Position numbers and translations under genes: made by a program. This document shows positions 26,874-35,614 of a stretch of DNA of 64,000 bases, in pieces. The stretch comes from Rhodococcus triatomae (GTDB lineage: Bacteria > Actinomycetota > Actinomycetes > Mycobacteriales > Mycobacteriaceae), in the NCBI RefSeq assembly GCF_014217785.1, contig NZ_CP048814.1:2480001-2544000 (forward strand), in the 5' to 3' direction. Positions within the stretch are counted from its first letter, which is position 1. Every line of letters begins with the position of its first letter. The notes under the pieces were generated by a model. The model did no database searches and was not told the DNA's origin. It saw nothing but the letters and a program-made list of their open reading frames with translations.

Positions 26874-27956
26874 GTGCCGGATCCGGGATCCGCCCCGTCC
26901 GGACGCATTCCGACGGCGCGGGAGCTCCGTCGCTGGCGCCGGTACCTGGCCGACGAACGCGCGGAATCGGCTGTGTACCGGGACCTCGCCGCTCGGCGGA
27001 GCGGGGAGGAACGGGAGATCCTGCTCGGGCTCGCGGACGCCGAGGAGCGACACGCGGCCTACTGGCTGAGATTGCTCGGAGACGACGTCGGCGCGCCGGT
27101 CCGCGCCGACATCCGGAGCCGGTTCCTCGGTGTCCTCGCACGCAGATTCGGGTCCGTGTTCGTCCTCGCTCTGGCTCAGCGGGCCGAGGCGCGATCCCCG
27201 TACGCCTCCGACGCGGACGCCACCGAGGCGATGGTGGCGGACGAGCAGATCCACGAGGAAGTGATCCGTGCGCTCGCCACCCGGGGACGCAACCGGTTGT
27301 CCGGAACGTTCCGGGCCGCCGTGTTCGGAGCCAACGACGGGTTGGTGAGCAACCTCGCACTGGTCCTGGGGATCGCGGGCAGCGGGGTCTCGAACGAGTT
27401 CATCCTGCTCACCGGTCTCGCCGGTCTTCTCGCCGGCGCGCTGTCGATGGGTGCGGGCGAGTACGTCTCCGTCCGCTCGCAGCGCGAACTGCTGGAGGCG
27501 TCGAGGCCGGACCCCGCGGCCGCGGACGCCGTTCCACTCCTCGACGTCGACGAGAACGAGCTGGCCCTGGTGTATCGGGCCCGGGGGATGAGCGCGGACG
27601 AGGCCCAGGCGCGTGCCGACGAGGTGTTGCGGACGCACCGTACCGTCGACGAGACCCGCACCGACGAACACGAGGAGATCGGAACCGGAACCCGCGCTGC
27701 GGTGTCGAGCTTCCTGTTCTTCGGGTCGGGTGCGATCATCCCGGTACTGCCGTTCCTGTTCGGCATGCAGGGGACGGCGGCGATCCTCGTTGCTGCGATT
27801 CTCGTCGGGATAGCCTTGTTGGCAACGGGTTTCGTCGTGGGGGTGCTGTCGGGTGGCCCTCCGCTGCGTCGCGCGCTTCGGCAGCTGGCCATCGGATACG
27901 GGGCCGCGGCGGCGACCTACCTGCTCGGCTTGCTGTTCGGAACGAATGTGTCCTGA
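26874..27956 (+). CDS. VIT1/CCC1-type Fe/Mn transporter with ferritin-like N-terminal domain
   Basis: 360 residues from GTG 26874 (GGGAAGGGG upstream). Residues 20-135 are a rubrerythrin-like four-helix domain with iron-ligand candidates E28/E31, E57-E58-x-H60 and E124-x2-H127. Residues 145-360 are the VIT1/CCC1 membrane domain: FRAAVFGANDGLVSNLALVL, a LAGALSMGAGEYVSV helix, and three later helices. This fusion (MbfA-like) exports or sequesters Fe2+/Mn2+ and in other bacteria protects against iron and peroxide stress. Regulation not visible; no Fur box found by eye. Confidence 0.9.
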   Translation: MPDPGSAPSGRIPTARELRRWRRYLADERAESAVYRDLAARRSGEEREILLGLADAEERHAAYWLRLLGDDVGAPVRADIRSRFLGVLARRFGSVFVLALAQRAEARSPYASDADATEAMVADEQIHEEVIRALATRGRNRLSGTFRAAVFGANDGLVSNLALVLGIAGSGVSNEFILLTGLAGLLAGALSMGAGEYVSVRSQRELLEASRPDPAAADAVPLLDVDENELALVYRARGMSADEAQARADEVLRTHRTVDETRTDEHEEIGTGTRAAVSSFLFFGSGAIIPVLPFLFGMQGTAAILVAAILVGIALLATGFVVGVLSGGPPLRRALRQLAIGYGAAAATYLLGLLFGTNVS

Positions 27957-28020
27957 CTTCCCGCGCCCTCCCATATCGGGGTGTTACGTTCGGGCATAAT
28001 CGAATTGCGTGAGGTGAGGA

Positions 28021-29496
28021 ATGCCGGGTCGAGTCGGGGCGTCGGCGGCGGTTGCCGCGGTGCTGTTGGGAAGCGGAGTGATCGCGGCGGTCGGCCCGGC
28101 CGGTGCGGAGCCGGTGGCGAACGGGGCCCCGGGGACCGGCCCCTGTCTGGCGGAACTGTCGAACGAGACGGCGTCGCTCATTCCGGATCGGGTGGAGATC
28201 CCGGTGCCCGTCCCCACCGTGACCGAAGTGCCCTATCCGGCGCCGGAGCCGGAGCAGGTGCGGCATGTTCCCGACCCGTTGCCGCTGGATCCCTGCCTCG
28301 ACCCGTGCCCCGATCTCACCGACGACGACCAGTTCGTGCCGCCGGGGAATCTGTCCAGTGTCCTGGGCATTCCGCAGATTTCGCTGAAGCCGTCGCCGTT
28401 CCACCTCGGCATCCCGGTACCGGGTCCGGATCCCGGCCCGGTGCCCCCGCCGCCCGGGCCGTCGTCTCCGCCCGTGGAGTCGGCGCCGGTGAGCCCACTC
28501 CCACCCGCGCCCCGTATCGGCGACGTGACCCGCGTGGCCAAGGTGACCGGTGCGGGTTCGGTCAGCCGGACGGACAAGCGATACCAGGTGAACGGCACCG
28601 ACCTCGGCATCATGTGGGAGAGTGCCCCCGACCAGATCGCGGTGGCGTTCGGTGACACGGTCGGGAAGGGATTCCACCCGCCCGGTGGGCAGGGCGAGGA
28701 CTGGCGCAGCAACGTGCTCGGGTTCAGCAGCGACCGGCACCTCGCCGACGGGATGAGCCTGGATTCGATGGTGCAGGACAGCCGGTGTCACGCCGCGGAG
28801 GTCCTCAGCAGCCGCAAACTCGACAACGTCGAGATCACCACGATTCCCACATCCGGTTTCGCTGTCGGCGACCGCCAGTACATGAGTTACATGTCGATCC
28901 GGACGTGGAACAGCATCCCCGCGACGTGGTGGACCAATCACGGTGGGATCGCGTACTCCGACGACGGCGGATCCACCTGGACGAAGGATCCGCACGCGCG
29001 CTGGGAGAACATCTTCGGTGTCACACAGTTCCAGGTGGCGTCGATGGTGCCCGCGGGTGACCACGTCTACATGTTCGGGACCCGCAACACCCGGCTCGGT
29101 GGCGTCGGCGTCGCGCGGGTCCCGGTCGACCAGGTCCTGGACAAGACCGCCTACCAGTACTGGCAGGACGGGTCCTGGACTCCGGTGGGCGGCCCGAACG
29201 AGGCGTCCACGATCGTGCCCGCCCCCGCAGCCGAGCTGTCGGTGCGCTACGTGCCGGAGTCCGACCTGTGGCAGATGGTGTACCTCGACACGTCCAAGGC
29301 TGCGATCGTCCTGCGCGAGTCGAACTCCCCACAGGGTTTGTGGACCGAGAGCGCGCCCATGGTCAGTGCCCTCGAATATCCGGAGCTCTACGGCGGATTC
29401 ATCCATCCGTGGTCCACGGAGGGCGACCTGTACTTCACCATGTCGACCTGGTCCGACTACAACGTCTTCCTCATGCACGCCGACGTCGACCGCTGA
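28021..29496 (+). CDS. Secreted DUF4185 domain protein with Pro-rich stalk
   Basis: 491 residues, ATG 28021. Signal peptide (VGASAAVAAVLLGSGVIAAV, cleavage near AGA-EP, residue ~29). Residues ~55-170 are a low-complexity Pro/Val/Asp-rich stalk. Residues ~175-485 are a DUF4185 five-bladed-propeller-type domain with the DLGIMWESAPDQIAVAFGDT start and repeated GGIAYSDDGGSTW- and WTESAPMVSALEYPELYGGF-like blades. Such proteins are secreted in mycolata and may bind or cleave cell-wall glycans (arabinan-degrading enzymes are known in this fold group). Activity here unproven. Confidence 0.85.
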   Translation: MPGRVGASAAVAAVLLGSGVIAAVGPAGAEPVANGAPGTGPCLAELSNETASLIPDRVEIPVPVPTVTEVPYPAPEPEQVRHVPDPLPLDPCLDPCPDLTDDDQFVPPGNLSSVLGIPQISLKPSPFHLGIPVPGPDPGPVPPPPGPSSPPVESAPVSPLPPAPRIGDVTRVAKVTGAGSVSRTDKRYQVNGTDLGIMWESAPDQIAVAFGDTVGKGFHPPGGQGEDWRSNVLGFSSDRHLADGMSLDSMVQDSRCHAAEVLSSRKLDNVEITTIPTSGFAVGDRQYMSYMSIRTWNSIPATWWTNHGGIAYSDDGGSTWTKDPHARWENIFGVTQFQVASMVPAGDHVYMFGTRNTRLGGVGVARVPVDQVLDKTAYQYWQDGSWTPVGGPNEASTIVPAPAAELSVRYVPESDLWQMVYLDTSKAAIVLRESNSPQGLWTESAPMVSALEYPELYGGFIHPWSTEGDLYFTMSTWSDYNVFLMHADVDR

Positions 29497-29523
29497 CCGA
29501 CGGCCCGGCCCCTCCCCGGCACG

Positions 29524-29562
29524 ATGTCACATCGGATCGATCTGGGCGAACCGATGTGACAT
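29524..29562. terminator. Perfect 12-bp inverted repeat, bidirectional terminator
   Basis: ATGTCACATCGG (29524-29535) and CCGATGTGACAT (29551-29562) form a perfect 12-bp stem with a 15-base loop between two convergent genes (stops at 29496 and 29594). No long T run, so it is a likely but not classical intrinsic terminator; protein binding is an alternative. Confidence 0.65.
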
Positions 29563-29593
29563 TGTGCCGCAGGGGATCAGGCACGGGGAGCGA

Positions 29594-31249
29594 TCAGAGG
29601 CGGCGGGCCAGGGCGCGGCCGGCAGCGCGGCCGGAGAAGATGCAGCCGCCCAGGAAGGTGCCTTCGAGTGCGCTGTAGCCGTGCACGCCGCCGCCACCGA
29701 ATCCGGCGACTTCCCCGGCAGCATAGAGGCCGGGGAAGGGAGTGCCGTCGGCGCGGATCACCTGGGAATCGAGGTTCGTCTCCAGGCCGCCCAGCGTCTT
29801 GCGGGTGAGGAGATGCAGCTTCACCGCGATCAGCGGCCCGTTCTTCGGGTCGAGGATCTCGTGTGGGGCGACGACACGGGTCAGCTTCTCGGTGAGCACG
29901 CCCCGCGCGTTGCGGATGGCCATGATCTGGAAGTCCTTGGTGTACTTGTTCTTCACCTCGCGGTCCCGGCCGATGATCTGCCTCTCGATGTCCTCGTAGG
30001 ACAGAAGCGGTTCGTCGGTGAGCGCGTTCATTCCGTCGACGAGGTCGCGGAGATTGTCGCGGACGACGAAGTCTGCGCCGCGCTGTGTGAAGGCCTCCAC
30101 CGGGCCGGGCGCACCCTTCTTGATACGGTTGGCGAGGAGTTTGACGTCACGGCCGGTGATGTCGGGGTTCTGTTCGGAGCCGGAGAGGGCGAACTCCTTC
30201 TCGATGATCTTCTGGTCGAGGACGAACCAGGTGTGTTCGTGGCCGGTCTTCATGATGTGCGCGAGTGTGCCCATCGTGTCGAATCCGGGGAACAATGGTG
30301 CGGGAAGACGTTTTCCGGTGGCGTCGAACCACAGGGACGACGGGCCGGGAATGATCCGGATGGCATGGTTCGGCCAGATCGGATCCCAGTTGGCGATGCC
30401 CTCGGTGTAGTGCCACATGCGGTCGCGGTTGACGATGTTGCCGCCGGCGTCCTCGGTGATCCCGAGCATGCGCCCGTCCACGTGGGCGGGGACCCCGGTG
30501 AGCATGTGCTGCGGCGGGTTCCCCAGCCGTGCAGGCCAGTTCTCGCGGACCAGTTCGGCATTGCCGCCGATGCCCCCGGACGTCACGACGACGGCCTGGG
30601 CGGAGAACTCGAATTCGCCCACCGCTGTTCGGGAACTCTTCACTCCGCGGGGTTCGGCGGACGGCTCCAGAACTGTTCCCCGGACGCCGGTCGCGGCCCC
30701 GTCCGTGACCACGATGTCGTCCACCTGGTGCCGGTGCCGGAAGGTCACCAGGCCGCGCTGCTGTGCCTCCAGCACCGGCCGGAGGAACACCTCGACGACG
30801 CCGGGCCCGGTGCCCCAGGTGATGTGGAAGCGGGGCACCGAATTGCCGTGTCCGAGTGCGGTGCCGTCGCCGCGCTCTGCCCAACCCACGTTGGGCATCA
30901 CCCGCAGACCGAGGTCGTGGAGGTACCTGCGCTTCTCGCCGGCGGCGAACTCGACGTATGCCTGCGCCCACTGACGTGGCCAGTGATCCTCGCGCTCGCG
31001 GTCGAATGCGGCGGTGCCCAGCCAATCCTGGTACGCGAGATCGTAGGAGTCCTTGATGCCGAGTCGGCGTTGCTCGGGGCTGTCGACGAGGAACAGCCCG
31101 CCGAGGGACCAGAATGCCTGGCCGCCGAGGTTCGCCTCGTTCTCCTGATCGACGACGAGGACGGTGCGTCCCGCCCGAACCATTTCGTAGGTGGCGACGA
31201 GGCCGGCGAGTCCGGCACCGACGACGATCACATCGGCCTGTTCGGTCAC
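29594..31249 (-). CDS. FAD-binding dehydrogenase (KstD/fumarate reductase superfamily)
   Basis: 551 residues from GTG 31249, overlapping the upstream TetR stop by GTGA. FAD site VIVVGAGLAGLVATYEMVRAG, then VVDQENEANLGGQAFWSLGG. C-terminal cap TPFPGLYAAGEVAGFGGGG and HGYSALEGTFLGGCIFSGR. The pattern matches the large actinobacterial FAD-binding dehydrogenase group (M. tuberculosis Rv0785-like), whose substrate is not known to me. Co-transcription with a TetR suggests a catabolic or detoxification role. Confidence 0.88.
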   Translation of the reverse strand: MTEQADVIVVGAGLAGLVATYEMVRAGRTVLVVDQENEANLGGQAFWSLGGLFLVDSPEQRRLGIKDSYDLAYQDWLGTAAFDREREDHWPRQWAQAYVEFAAGEKRRYLHDLGLRVMPNVGWAERGDGTALGHGNSVPRFHITWGTGPGVVEVFLRPVLEAQQRGLVTFRHRHQVDDIVVTDGAATGVRGTVLEPSAEPRGVKSSRTAVGEFEFSAQAVVVTSGGIGGNAELVRENWPARLGNPPQHMLTGVPAHVDGRMLGITEDAGGNIVNRDRMWHYTEGIANWDPIWPNHAIRIIPGPSSLWFDATGKRLPAPLFPGFDTMGTLAHIMKTGHEHTWFVLDQKIIEKEFALSGSEQNPDITGRDVKLLANRIKKGAPGPVEAFTQRGADFVVRDNLRDLVDGMNALTDEPLLSYEDIERQIIGRDREVKNKYTKDFQIMAIRNARGVLTEKLTRVVAPHEILDPKNGPLIAVKLHLLTRKTLGGLETNLDSQVIRADGTPFPGLYAAGEVAGFGGGGVHGYSALEGTFLGGCIFSGRAAGRALARRL

Positions 31250-31902
31250 TGGGGACGCTCCGTTTCTGAGTGGGCGGGTTCGGTGTAGGACTCGAGAACG
31301 CGGGTGAAGAGTTCGGTGCGCAGGGCGCGTGCGGATGCGGGATCGGTGTCGACCAGGCACTGCACCGATGTGCCGTCGTGCACCGCGACGAGCGCCCGGC
31401 CCAGGGTGGCCGGGTCTCCCACCACTCGACGGTCGATGGCGGACAACGACTTCTCGACGATCGGTGCGATGGTGGCGATGATCGCTTCCTCTCGTCGGGC
31501 GATCGAGTCGCGTACGGCGGGGGTGCGGAGGGCGTGCGCCGTGAACTCGGCGTTGATCCGGTACCAGGCGTCGTCCACCGGCACGAACTCGAGCGCCTTC
31601 TCCACCACGACGTGGAGGCGCATGGCGGGGGCGAGGGCGGCGATGTCGGGCATCGCTCGTTCGGCCGCGGCGCGGAGCCCGTCGAGCATCGCCCTCGACC
31701 GCAGTTCCCACATCGCGAAGAACATCTCGTCCAGCGAGTCGAAGTTCGAGTAGAAGGCACCCCGCGTGTATCCGGCCCGCTCGCAGATCTGTTCGACGGT
31801 GGATCGCCCGAATCCGTTCTCGGCGAACACGTCGACGGCCGCGTCGAGGAGCCGGCTGCGGGTTTCCCCACGCCTCTTGGTGACTCGGACCGTCTGTTCC
31901 AC
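31246..31902 (-). CDS. TetR family transcriptional regulator
   Basis: 218 residues from GTG 31902, upstream of KRRGETRSRLLDAAVDVF; longer in-frame starts would run through its own operators. HTH residues ~33-60 (STVEQICERAGYTRGAFYSN, FDSLDEMF). C-terminal domain unassigned. First gene of a two-gene operon with the FAD dehydrogenase; an SsuD-like gene is divergent. Two palindromes upstream probably bind it. Confidence 0.9.
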   Translation of the reverse strand: MEQTVRVTKRRGETRSRLLDAAVDVFAENGFGRSTVEQICERAGYTRGAFYSNFDSLDEMFFAMWELRSRAMLDGLRAAAERAMPDIAALAPAMRLHVVVEKALEFVPVDDAWYRINAEFTAHALRTPAVRDSIARREEAIIATIAPIVEKSLSAIDRRVVGDPATLGRALVAVHDGTSVQCLVDTDPASARALRTELFTRVLESYTEPAHSETERPQ

Positions 31903-31921
31903 GGCTTCGACGCTACACAGG

Positions 31922-31962
31922 TGTATCCGATACATCAATGAATCCGATACATTGGTGTATCG
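31922..31962. promoter_or_regulatory. Paired GATACA/TGTATC palindromes (TetR operators)
   Basis: TGTATC-c-GATACA (31922-31934) and CGATACA-ttgg-TGTATCG (31945-31962) are two palindromes built from the same half-site with different spacers, located between the TetR gene and the divergent SsuD-like gene. Shared half-sites indicate one repressor, possibly controlling both directions. Confidence 0.75.
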
Positions 31963-32042
31963 CAAGCATGCGGCGCGTCCGGTAGCGATCACGATGATTC
32001 GAAACCTGTCGAGACGACGACACCGCTGATGGAATCGGACGC

Positions 32043-33212
32043 ATGTCTGCGCACTTCCACTGGTTCCTGCCCACCTACGGTGACTCCCGCAACCTCATGG
32101 CGGGCGGGCACGGCAGTTCGATGTCGGGCGACCGCCCGGCCACGCTCCGGTACCTGTCCCAGCTGTCGGCAGCCGCGGAGGCCAACGGATTCGAATCCGT
32201 TCTCACACCCACCGGGGCGTGGTGCGAAGATGCGTGGCTCACGACGGCGATGCTGATCGAGACCACCGAAACCCTGAAGTTCCTGGTGGCGCTCCGGCCG
32301 GGGCTGCTGAGCCCGACGCTCGCCGCGCAGATGGCGTCGACGTTCCAGTGGCAGTCCGGGGGACGGTTGCTCCTCAACGTGGTCACCGGAGGTGAGGACC
32401 TCGAGCAGCGGGCCTACGGCGACTTCCTGTCCAAGGACCAGCGGTACGCGCGGTGCGGGGAGTACCTCGACGTGATCCGTCGCCTGTGGCGAGGCGACGG
32501 ACCGGTGACGTTCCACGGCGAGTACGTGGAGGTGGAGAACGCGCAACTGCAACGTGTCCCCGACCCCGTCCCGCCGATCTTCTTCGGTGGTTCTTCCCCG
32601 GCCGCGGGCACGGTGGCCTCGCAGTTCGCCGATACCTACCTCACGTGGGGGGAGCCGCCCGCAGCGGTGGCGGCCAAGATCGCGTGGATCCGCGACCTCG
32701 CCGAGGTGCAGGGGCGTCGGCTCGACTACGGCATCCGGTTGCACGTCATCAGCCGGGACACCTCCGAGCAGGCCTGGGCGGAGGCGGACCGGTTGATCGG
32801 CGCTCTCGATCCGGCGACGGTGCGGGCCGCGCAGGACGCGCTGTCCCGATCCGCCTCGGAGGGGCAGAAGCGGATGCTCGAACTCCACGGCGGTGGCGCC
32901 GGATTCGACGCGGGCACCGGGGCCCGCAACTTCGAGGTGGCGCCGAACCTGTGGGCAGGGGTGGGGCTCGTGCGGGGCGGTGCCGGCACGGCATTGGTGG
33001 GCTCGCACGCCGAGGTCGCGGACCGTATCGCCGAGTACGCGGCGCTGGGACTGGACCACTTCGTCCTCTCCGGCTACCCGCACCTCGAGGAGGCGTACCA
33101 GTTCGGTGAGGGCGTGCGCCCGATCCTGGAGAAGCGTGGCCTGGTCCAGGCACGCACGCCGCGCGCGGGGGATCTCTCGGGGTCGGGAGCATTTCTCGCC
33201 CCGACCCGTTGA
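32043..33212 (+). CDS. LLM-class monooxygenase, SsuD (alkanesulfonate)-like
   Basis: 389 residues, ATG 32043. The N-terminus FHWFLPTYGDSRNLMAGGHG and later segments LKFLVALRPGLLSPTLAAQMA, GGRLLLNVVTGGE and PPIFFGGSSPAAGTVASQFADTYLTWGE match FMNH2-dependent alkanesulfonate monooxygenases, about 380 residues long. It would release sulfite from organosulfonates or act on a related sulfone. No SsuE reductase or ABC transporter is adjacent. Divergent from a TetR operon with shared operator sites. Confidence 0.88.
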   Translation: MSAHFHWFLPTYGDSRNLMAGGHGSSMSGDRPATLRYLSQLSAAAEANGFESVLTPTGAWCEDAWLTTAMLIETTETLKFLVALRPGLLSPTLAAQMASTFQWQSGGRLLLNVVTGGEDLEQRAYGDFLSKDQRYARCGEYLDVIRRLWRGDGPVTFHGEYVEVENAQLQRVPDPVPPIFFGGSSPAAGTVASQFADTYLTWGEPPAAVAAKIAWIRDLAEVQGRRLDYGIRLHVISRDTSEQAWAEADRLIGALDPATVRAAQDALSRSASEGQKRMLELHGGGAGFDAGTGARNFEVAPNLWAGVGLVRGGAGTALVGSHAEVADRIAEYAALGLDHFVLSGYPHLEEAYQFGEGVRPILEKRGLVQARTPRAGDLSGSGAFLAPTR

Positions 33213-33226
33213 CGCATACTCGGTGA

Positions 33227-33649
33227 GTGACCCTCCGCTACGGTGACGGCCGGGCGCCCGACGACGTCCTGCCCCATCTTCGTCGTGCCCGTGATCTGAT
33301 GGACCGCGAGTACGCGCTGCCGTTGCGGTCGGAGCGTCTCGCGGCGGTCGCCGGGGTGTCGAAGTACCACTTCATCCGCTGCTTCCGGGCCACCTACGGG
33401 ATCACGCCGTCGGCCTACCTGGCCGAGCGGCGCATCGAACGCGCCCAGGATCTCCTGCGCTCGTCGAACCTCACCGTCACCGAGGTCTGTCATCTGGTCG
33501 GATACAGCTCGCTCGGGTCGTTCAGCGTGAAGTTCAGACAGTTGGTCGGGGTGTCTCCGTCTGCATATCAGGCCGAGTTCGCCCGCAGTGGGGTGCCGCG
33601 GATCCCCGGCTGCTACCTGTTCATGCGCGGTCTCGGTGATCGCCGGTGA
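33227..33649 (+). CDS. Short AraC-type transcriptional regulator
   Basis: 140 residues from GTG 33227. Consists almost only of the double-HTH AraC DNA-binding domain: LRSERLAAVAGVSKYHFIRC, FRATYGITPSAYLAERRIERA and VTEVCHLVGYSSLGSFSVKF, FRQLVGVSPSAYQAEF. No ligand domain. It lies upstream of a VOC/glyoxalase gene on the same strand, a frequent actinobacterial pair, so it probably activates that gene. Confidence 0.92.
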   Translation: MTLRYGDGRAPDDVLPHLRRARDLMDREYALPLRSERLAAVAGVSKYHFIRCFRATYGITPSAYLAERRIERAQDLLRSSNLTVTEVCHLVGYSSLGSFSVKFRQLVGVSPSAYQAEFARSGVPRIPGCYLFMRGLGDRR

Positions 33650-33729
33650 GGAGCGCAATTTCCGAGAAGCCGACGGAACGCCGTGTCGATAGCGTCGAGG
33701 GGGCAGACACTCGACGAGAGGGCAGGGCC

Positions 33730-34161
33730 GTGATCACGAACGTATCGCTGGTGACGCTGTGGGTCACCGATCAGGACGAGGCGAAGAAGTTCTACACCGA
33801 CGTACTCGGGTTCGAGGAGACCACCGACGTGTCGATGGGAGACGGGTTCCGCTGGGTCACCGTGTCGCACCCGGCGCACCGTGAACTGCAGGTCACCCTG
33901 ATGGTTCCCGGACCGCCTCTCGACGAGGACATGGCGGCGGCGATCCGACGGTCGCTGGCCGCGGGGACGATGGGCGGCTTCGGGCTCTCGACCACCGACT
34001 GTCGTAAGACCTACGAGGAACTCTCCGCTCGCGGTGTCGAGTTCACCCAGCCGCCGTCCGAGCGGCCGTACGGGATCGAAGCGGTGATGCGTGACAACTC
34101 CGGAAACTGGCTGGTACTGGTCGAGGAGCGCGAGTTCGAGGGCGGTGAGTTCCCGCACTGA
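33730..34161 (+). CDS. VOC (glyoxalase-like) family protein
   Basis: 143 residues from GTG 33730 (GAGGGCAGG upstream). Single VOC unit: VSLVTLWVTDQDEAKKFYTDVLGFEE at the front and YGIEAVMRDNSGNWLVLVEE at the end, with the glutamate of the last strand as a likely metal ligand. The first-strand histidine of classical metal-binding members is replaced by Leu/Trp-type residues, so metal use is doubtful. Neighbour AraC regulator as above. Confidence 0.87.
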   Translation: MITNVSLVTLWVTDQDEAKKFYTDVLGFEETTDVSMGDGFRWVTVSHPAHRELQVTLMVPGPPLDEDMAAAIRRSLAAGTMGGFGLSTTDCRKTYEELSARGVEFTQPPSERPYGIEAVMRDNSGNWLVLVEEREFEGGEFPH

Positions 34162-34178
34162 GCGGCCGTCAGCAATAT

Positions 34179-34787
34179 CTATCGGTTTCTACTCTTCAAG
34201 CTAGATTTGGGTAGATCATCGGAGACGACGGCGGTTCGCCGCCGCACGACGTCCACCACGGCACCGAGGGCGAGGGCGGTTCCCGCGGCGATGAGGGTTG
34301 CGGTCAGCGGATTCCCGTCCGCCCACCGCGCACTCACCGTCCCGACCAGTCCGCAGTACCCGGCCCAGGCAGTGGACGTGGCCAAAGTGACCGCGACATA
34401 CGTCCGGTACGGAAACCCGGTGGCGCCCGCTGCGGCGTTGACGGCGACGCGGCCCGCGGGAAGGAATCGGCCGACCATCAGTGCGGTGGCGCCGTGGCGT
34501 TCGATCGGCACCGCGGCACGAGCGAGTCCCGCTCGCACCGGCCCGCGAGTGCGCGTCGCGAGGCGGTTGCCGACCCCGTACGCCAGATGGTCGCCCACCA
34601 GTGCGCCGAGTCCGGCGGCGAGCAGTAGGTGCCACATCGGTGGATTCCCGGTGGCCGCCGCGACCGCGACGACCGACAGCACCAGCAACTCGCTCGGCAG
34701 CGGGGGAAAGACCCCGTCCGCGGCGACTGCCAGGAACAGTAGGGGGAGCAGCCAATTCGACTGCTCGATGTAGTCGACGATGTTCAC
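34179..34787 (-). CDS. DedA/SNARE-associated membrane protein
   Basis: 202 residues from GTG 34787, with CGGAGGTGATGCG just upstream. DedA (VTT) motifs: FLAVAADGVFPPLPSELLVL (the E/PxxE-type loop), GALVGDHLAYGVGNRL and GRFLPAGRVAVNAAAGATGF with the conserved RF.P.R residues. Four to five membrane segments. DedA proteins help with lipid flipping and membrane homeostasis. Confidence 0.9.
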   Translation of the reverse strand: MNIVDYIEQSNWLLPLLFLAVAADGVFPPLPSELLVLSVVAVAAATGNPPMWHLLLAAGLGALVGDHLAYGVGNRLATRTRGPVRAGLARAAVPIERHGATALMVGRFLPAGRVAVNAAAGATGFPYRTYVAVTLATSTAWAGYCGLVGTVSARWADGNPLTATLIAAGTALALGAVVDVVRRRTAVVSDDLPKSSLKSRNR

Positions 34788-34923
34788 CGCATCACCTCCG
34801 CCGACGCATCCCTCCACCGTGCGTCGCGCGAGCGAGGGAAGCCATCGGGTGAAGCCCCCATTTCCCCGGGGCGGGATCAGGGTTCACTCGGGGTGCGGTG
34901 TCGGCGGGGTCGACGGTGCCGGG

Positions 34924-35442
34924 TCAGCGGTGCCGGGACCGGTGCCGGCGCACGGCGTCTCGATTGGCGCAGCGCGGGGAGCAGTATCTCTGGGTCCCGT
35001 TGCGGGACACGTCGGCGTAGACGCGATCGCAGTCGTCCGCGGTGCATCGGCCGAGACGGTACATGCCTCGGCCCACCAGGTGCAGGGCCGTGCCCACGGA
35101 GAACAGCGCGGCGAGCACCCCGGCGAGCGAATGCTGGTCGTCCCGGTAGTGCAGATGCCAGCCGTCACCGGCGTGGTCGGTCAGCCGCGGATATGCCGAG
35201 GCGGACGCGAGCATCTCGTTGACCAGGTCGGCGCGGTGTCGTTCGGTGGTCGCGTCGACCACGGCCAGCCAGCGTCGGAGTACCTCGTGGACGGCATCGA
35301 GGTCGTCGTACTCCACCGGGAAGTCGACGACGATCCCGGCGTCGACGCAACGATCCACGAGTTCGTCGATCGACTGCGGCGGTGTGTTCACGAGATCGGC
35401 CGCCAGCACGACCGCGTACTCGCCGTAAGGGTTGAGATGCAC
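34924..35442 (-). CDS. CGNR zinc-finger (ABATE) transcriptional regulator
   Basis: 172 residues, ATG 35442. N-terminal stress-sensing ABATE-type segment (AADLVNTPP) and a C-terminal zinc finger CTADDCDRVYADVSRNGTQR, YCSPRCANRDAVRRHR. The name-giving C-G-N-R motif reads C-A-N-R here. Four cysteines (C-x4-C, C-x3-C) remain. Likely an unliganded cytosolic regulator; divergent from a 48-residue protein gene. Confidence 0.85.
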   Translation of the reverse strand: MHLNPYGEYAVVLAADLVNTPPQSIDELVDRCVDAGIVVDFPVEYDDLDAVHEVLRRWLAVVDATTERHRADLVNEMLASASAYPRLTDHAGDGWHLHYRDDQHSLAGVLAALFSVGTALHLVGRGMYRLGRCTADDCDRVYADVSRNGTQRYCSPRCANRDAVRRHRSRHR

Positions 35443-35467
35443 AATGGCATTACATCACGCTGGGGGC

Positions 35468-35614
35468 ATGAACCGTGAACACCGTCATTCCTGGGAGAGC
35501 GCCTCGCGCCATCGCACCAGCGAGGGGATGCTGCACTATCAGCGCTGCGCGTGCGGACGATGGCGGATGGCTCTGCTGCCCTTCACCTCCGAGGTGCTGA
35601 CCCTGGAGGTCTAG
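35468..35614 (+). CDS. Small Cys-containing protein (48 aa)
   Basis: ATG 35468; 48 residues with HSWESASRHRTSEGMLHYQR then CACGRWRMALL. The single CxCG pair plus upstream histidines resemble half of a zinc ribbon. Similar tiny proteins occur widely in actinobacteria without known role. Its 3' end overlaps the convergent Clp-N gene by 4 bases. Coding bias supports it being real. Confidence 0.6.
   Translation: MNREHRHSWESASRHRTSEGMLHYQRCACGRWRMALLPFTSEVLTLEV

Noticed and set aside
28943-31288. A 781-residue plus-strand open frame across the DUF4185 and FAD genes
   Set aside because: Runs antisense to the FAD dehydrogenase and in another frame of the DUF4185 gene; composition is that of a shadow frame.
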